Part shown: piece after piece, positions 5,998 to 7,652 of the stretch
Numbering within the stretch: the first letter of the stretch is position 1
Layout of the letters: each line of letters opens with the position of its first letter
NCBI GenBank assembly: GCA_023230795.1
Contig: JALNWR010000121.1
Coordinates: forward strand, 1-7,652
DNA length: 7,652 nucleotides
Direction of reading: 5' to 3'
Origin: Candidatus Cloacimonadota bacterium
Lineage (GTDB): Bacteria; Cloacimonadota; Cloacimonadia; Cloacimonadales; Cloacimonadaceae
Position numbers and translations under genes: made by a program
The notes under the pieces: model-generated
What the model saw: the letters and a program-made list of their open reading frames with translations, nothing else
The model's database searches: none
Told to the model about the DNA's origin: nothing

Positions 5998-7245
5998 GTG
6001 AAGATTCCAGGATCAAAATCCATCCTGCAGCGCATATTGCTCTTAATGGCGTATAACAAGCGTAATCTCAGTGTATATAACTACAATCCCTGCGGAGACC
6101 TGCGTGAGCTGGAAGACGCTCTGAGCAGCTTTGGCTACCGGATCTCGGGCCATGATCTGAGGCGGGAATTCCTCTTTGATGAAGAGCTTTTTGCCCAGTC
6201 TAAGCATCATTACAATTTCCAATATAATGCCACAGGCTTCCGCTTTTGGCTCAGTTTTTTGGCCAGTCAGCCCGGGATCTCCTCAGAATTATGGGTCTCG
6301 GATATCCTTTTGGCCAGGGGTTATGCCCCGCTCAGCCAGGCTTTGCAGGCGATGGGGGCGAAGGTCTCGCTTGCGGGCAATCTGCTCAGCATCACCGGCG
6401 CTCAGCTTTTGGGCGGCAAATACAATCTCGCCGGAGATATCAGCAGCCAATATGCCAGCTCTCTGATCTTAGCCGCTCCCGGGATGCAAAGCGACCTCAC
6501 GCTGGAACTCAGCCCCTTTCAGGTCTCCCAAAGCTATATCAATCTCAGCCTGCAAATGCTTGCGCTCTTTGGCCTGGACACCCAGATCACCGGCCCGGAA
6601 ATCCATATCCCCATCCAGAGCATCCGCCTGCCCAGAAGGTTCAAGGTGGATTCGGATTTTTCCACCGTGGCCTATTATGCAGTGCGGGCAGCCCTTACGC
6701 CAGAAGGCCTGCGCATCCCCATCTTCTATAGGAAAGAGCTGAAGCAGGCCGATGAAAGAATGCTCGATTTTCTCAAACAAATGGGCGCCAGCGTGCAAAG
6801 AGGTAAAAGCTATGTTCGCATCAGCCCTTCCCTGCTAAAAGGCGGCAGTTTCGAGCTGAAAGACTGCCCGGATTTGATGCCCGTGCTCAGCATTCTGGCT
6901 CTGTTTTGTGAGGAGCACAGCACTTTGCTGAATGTGGAAAGGCTGGCGCACAAAGAAAGTGACCGCGTCTTTGGCATCATCAAGGCCTTTGACAAAATCG
7001 GAGCGCAATATGAGCGGGGTGATGATCATCTCACTATCTACCCCTTTGATGGCGAGATCCAGCATTCTGAGCCGGAGATTCAACATTTTGGGCCCCAGAT
7101 GCAGCACTTGGTATTGGATACTCAAAACGACCACCGTCTGGTGATGGCCTTCAGCCTGCTAAAGGACAAGTTCCCGCAGCTCCAGCTTTCTGAAACTGGA
7201 TCCCTGGATAAATCCTTTCCCTTTGGCTATGAGGAATTGATCTGA
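5998..7245 (+). CDS. aroA: 3-phosphoshikimate 1-carboxyvinyltransferase (EPSP synthase)
   Basis: The enzyme joins shikimate-3-phosphate and phosphoenolpyruvate in the shikimate pathway. From the GTG start it has 415 residues, normal for the family, and opens directly with KIPGSKSILQR (K7, R12). Other landmarks are ATGFR at 78-82, the PEP-binding R107 in LLARGYAPL, SSQ at 149-151, D220 in VDSDFS, catalytic D292 in CPDLMP, E320 in KESDR, NDHR at 377-380 and K405 near the C-terminus. All key residues are present, so it should be active. An in-frame ATG at 5923 would add 25 residues unlike the family and would place the divergent inverted repeat inside the gene. The ATGFR segment has Ala where E. 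coli has Gly96, as in glyphosate-insensitive class II enzymes. A 7-residue triplicate occupies 353-373. It is the only plus-strand gene. Confidence 0.95.
   Translation: MKIPGSKSILQRILLLMAYNKRNLSVYNYNPCGDLRELEDALSSFGYRISGHDLRREFLFDEELFAQSKHHYNFQYNATGFRFWLSFLASQPGISSELWVSDILLARGYAPLSQALQAMGAKVSLAGNLLSITGAQLLGGKYNLAGDISSQYASSLILAAPGMQSDLTLELSPFQVSQSYINLSLQMLALFGLDTQITGPEIHIPIQSIRLPRRFKVDSDFSTVAYYAVRAALTPEGLRIPIFYRKELKQADERMLDFLKQMGASVQRGKSYVRISPSLLKGGSFELKDCPDLMPVLSILALFCEEHSTLLNVERLAHKESDRVFGIIKAFDKIGAQYERGDDHLTIYPFDGEIQHSEPEIQHFGPQMQHLVLDTQNDHRLVMAFSLLKDKFPQLQLSETGSLDKSFPFGYEELI
7054..7116 (+). repeat. In-frame 21-bp triplicate inside aroA
   Basis: Three successive 21-bp units (7054-7074, 7075-7095, 7096-7116) encode EIQHSEP, EIQHFGP and QMQHLVL. 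The first two are clearly alike at DNA level and the third is diverged but keeps the xQH core. The repeat lies in the loop just before the conserved NDHR segment, so it lengthens a loop without breaking the enzyme. Confidence 0.65.
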
Positions 7246-7282
7246 ACTGAAAGCCAGTTTTCTCCACCGACGATGAAAGCCT

Positions 7283-7321
7283 GATTTGTTGAACTGATTT
7301 ATTGAACTGATTTGTTGAACT
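7283..7321 (+). repeat. 13-bp minisatellite, three copies
   Basis: GATTTGTTGAACT (7283-7295), GATTTATTGAACT (7296-7308) and GATTTGTTGAACT (7309-7321) follow each other without gaps. Only one base differs in the middle copy. It lies between the aroA stop and the first large repeat unit, and directly abuts the CCGCTGAAATGG sequence that precedes each large unit. Confidence 0.9.
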
Positions 7322-7340
7322 CCGCTGAAATGGCCTGCTT

Positions 7341-7432
7341 GCTGGATTGGATGCGTCTCGCATCCAGCAAGGCCAAAGGCCTTAAAAATGAGCACGTCCC
7401 GTGCTCTGCAGGCGAGACGCCTGCAATCCAGC
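7341..7432 (+). repeat. Structured repeat unit A: outer stem plus four hairpins
   Basis: GCTGGATT (7341-7348) pairs perfectly with AATCCAGC (7425-7432) as an outer stem. Inside it are four perfect hairpins with three-base loops: GGATGCG/CGCATCC with loop TCT (7349-7365), AAGGCC/GGCCTT with loop AAA (7369-7383), GAGCACG/CGTGCTC with loop TCC (7390-7406) and GCAGGCG/CGCCTGC with loop AGA (7408-7424). The cores of hairpins 1 and 4 (GCGTCTCGC and GCGAGACGC) are reverse complements of each other. The element ends are therefore 21-base inverted repeats with only two mismatches. An alternative fold pairs CTTGCTGGAT (7338-7347) with ATCCAGCAAG (7362-7371). The function is unknown; a MITE- or BIME-like element or an RNA 3'-end structure are both possible. 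Confidence 0.9.
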
Positions 7433-7483
7433 TTCCGCCACAAATACGGAATCCCTGGATAAATCCGCTGAAATGGCCTGCTT

Positions 7484-7575
7484 GCTGGATTGGATGCGTC
7501 TCGCATCCAGCAAGGCCTAAGGCCTTGAAAATGAGCACGTCCCGTGCTCTGCAGGCGAGACGCCTGCAATCCAGC
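7484..7575 (+). repeat. Structured repeat unit B
   Basis: This copy is the same 92 bases as unit A except for two changes. One falls in the loop of hairpin 2 (AAA to TAA) and the other in the single-stranded linker after it (AAAAAT to GAAAAT). All stems are unchanged. Confidence 0.92.
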
Positions 7576-7627
7576 TTCCGCCACAGATACGGAATCCCCT
7601 GGATAAATCCGCTGAAATGGCCTGCTT

Positions 7628-7652
7628 GCTGGATTGGATGCGTCTCGCATCC
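7628..7652 (+). repeat. Structured repeat unit C, cut by the window edge
   Basis: The first 25 bases of a third unit are present, covering the left outer stem and the whole first hairpin, identical to units A and B. The rest lies outside the window. Confidence 0.9.

Larger units (their letters stand above)
7322..7652 (+). repeat. Tandem array of structured repeats, period about 143 bp, continuing off the right edge
   Basis: The array consists of 92-bp core units starting at 7341, 7484 and 7628, giving steps of 143 and 144 bases. The spacers of 51 and 52 bases are nearly identical (one substitution and one added C), and each ends in CCGCTGAAATGGCCTGCTT before the next core. The same sequence also precedes the first core at 7322-7340. 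Frames that stay open through it are by-products of the repetition, not genes. The end of the array is outside the window. Confidence 0.93.

Noticed and set aside
7245..7263. Intrinsic terminator after aroA (AACTG/CAGTT stem followed by T-rich bases)
   Set aside because: The stem is only 5 bp and AT-rich, and the T run is short and broken; too weak to call.
7341..7432. tRNA gene suggested by the cloverleaf-like fold
   Set aside because: Four inner hairpins with three-base loops, no T-loop GTTCRA, no seven-base anticodon loop and no CCA context.
7159..7650. 163-codon minus-strand frame through the aroA end and the repeat array
   Set aside because: Its translation is the repeat read three times, plus antisense aroA; the period and hairpins explain it without a protein.
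7322..7652. CRISPR array
   Set aside because: Units are 92 bp with strong internal structure, and the spacers are almost identical rather than unique; there are no cas genes in the window.

Overview
The window looks like part of a Gram-negative bacterial chromosome of roughly balanced base composition in the genes. It has tight gene packing and one AT-rich non-coding stretch at the left end. A periplasmic-type M23 peptidase with an N-terminal anchor and a secreted protein with a signal peptide fit a cell with an outer membrane. The gene style and the hairpin-rich intergenic repeats remind me of the Cloacimonadota/FCB neighbourhood. That placement is a weak impression, not a demonstrated assignment.

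Layout from left to right. Positions 1-360 are AT-rich with no gene I can support. Positions 361-451 hold a decayed copy of a structured repeat, lying just downstream of an operon. Positions 478-5903 are one tightly packed minus-strand operon of eight genes. In transcription order these are: dCMP deaminase, ECF transporter S component, a secreted protein with two sulfite-oxidase-like (Oxidored_molyb-like) folds, ECF ATPase A1, ECF ATPase A2, ECF T component, an M23 peptidase and thiamine pyrophosphokinase. Every junction is an overlap or a gap of at most 10 bases. A 94-bp divergent promoter region (5904-5997), centred on a perfect inverted repeat that carries a TTGACA box on each strand, separates this operon from aroA (5998-7245, plus strand). 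After aroA comes a 13-bp x3 minisatellite and then a tandem array (about 143-bp period, at least 2.2 copies) running off the right edge. Its 92-bp core units can each fold into an outer stem plus four hairpins with three-base loops.

How the genes work together. The S, A1, A2 and T genes make a complete group-I-style ECF vitamin importer. Thiamine pyrophosphokinase at the end of the same operon makes thiamine the most likely cargo: uptake followed by pyrophosphorylation to the cofactor TPP. The S protein also has a YkoE-like look. The secreted protein between the S and ATPase genes is the odd member and may be an extracytoplasmic partner of the transporter. The M23 peptidase (cell-wall remodelling), dCMP deaminase (dUMP supply) and AroA (shikimate pathway) have no obvious link to thiamine.

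The most unusual content is the multi-hairpin repeat. It occurs at the 3' side of both transcription units, in the same orientation relative to each, and inverted relative to itself across the window.
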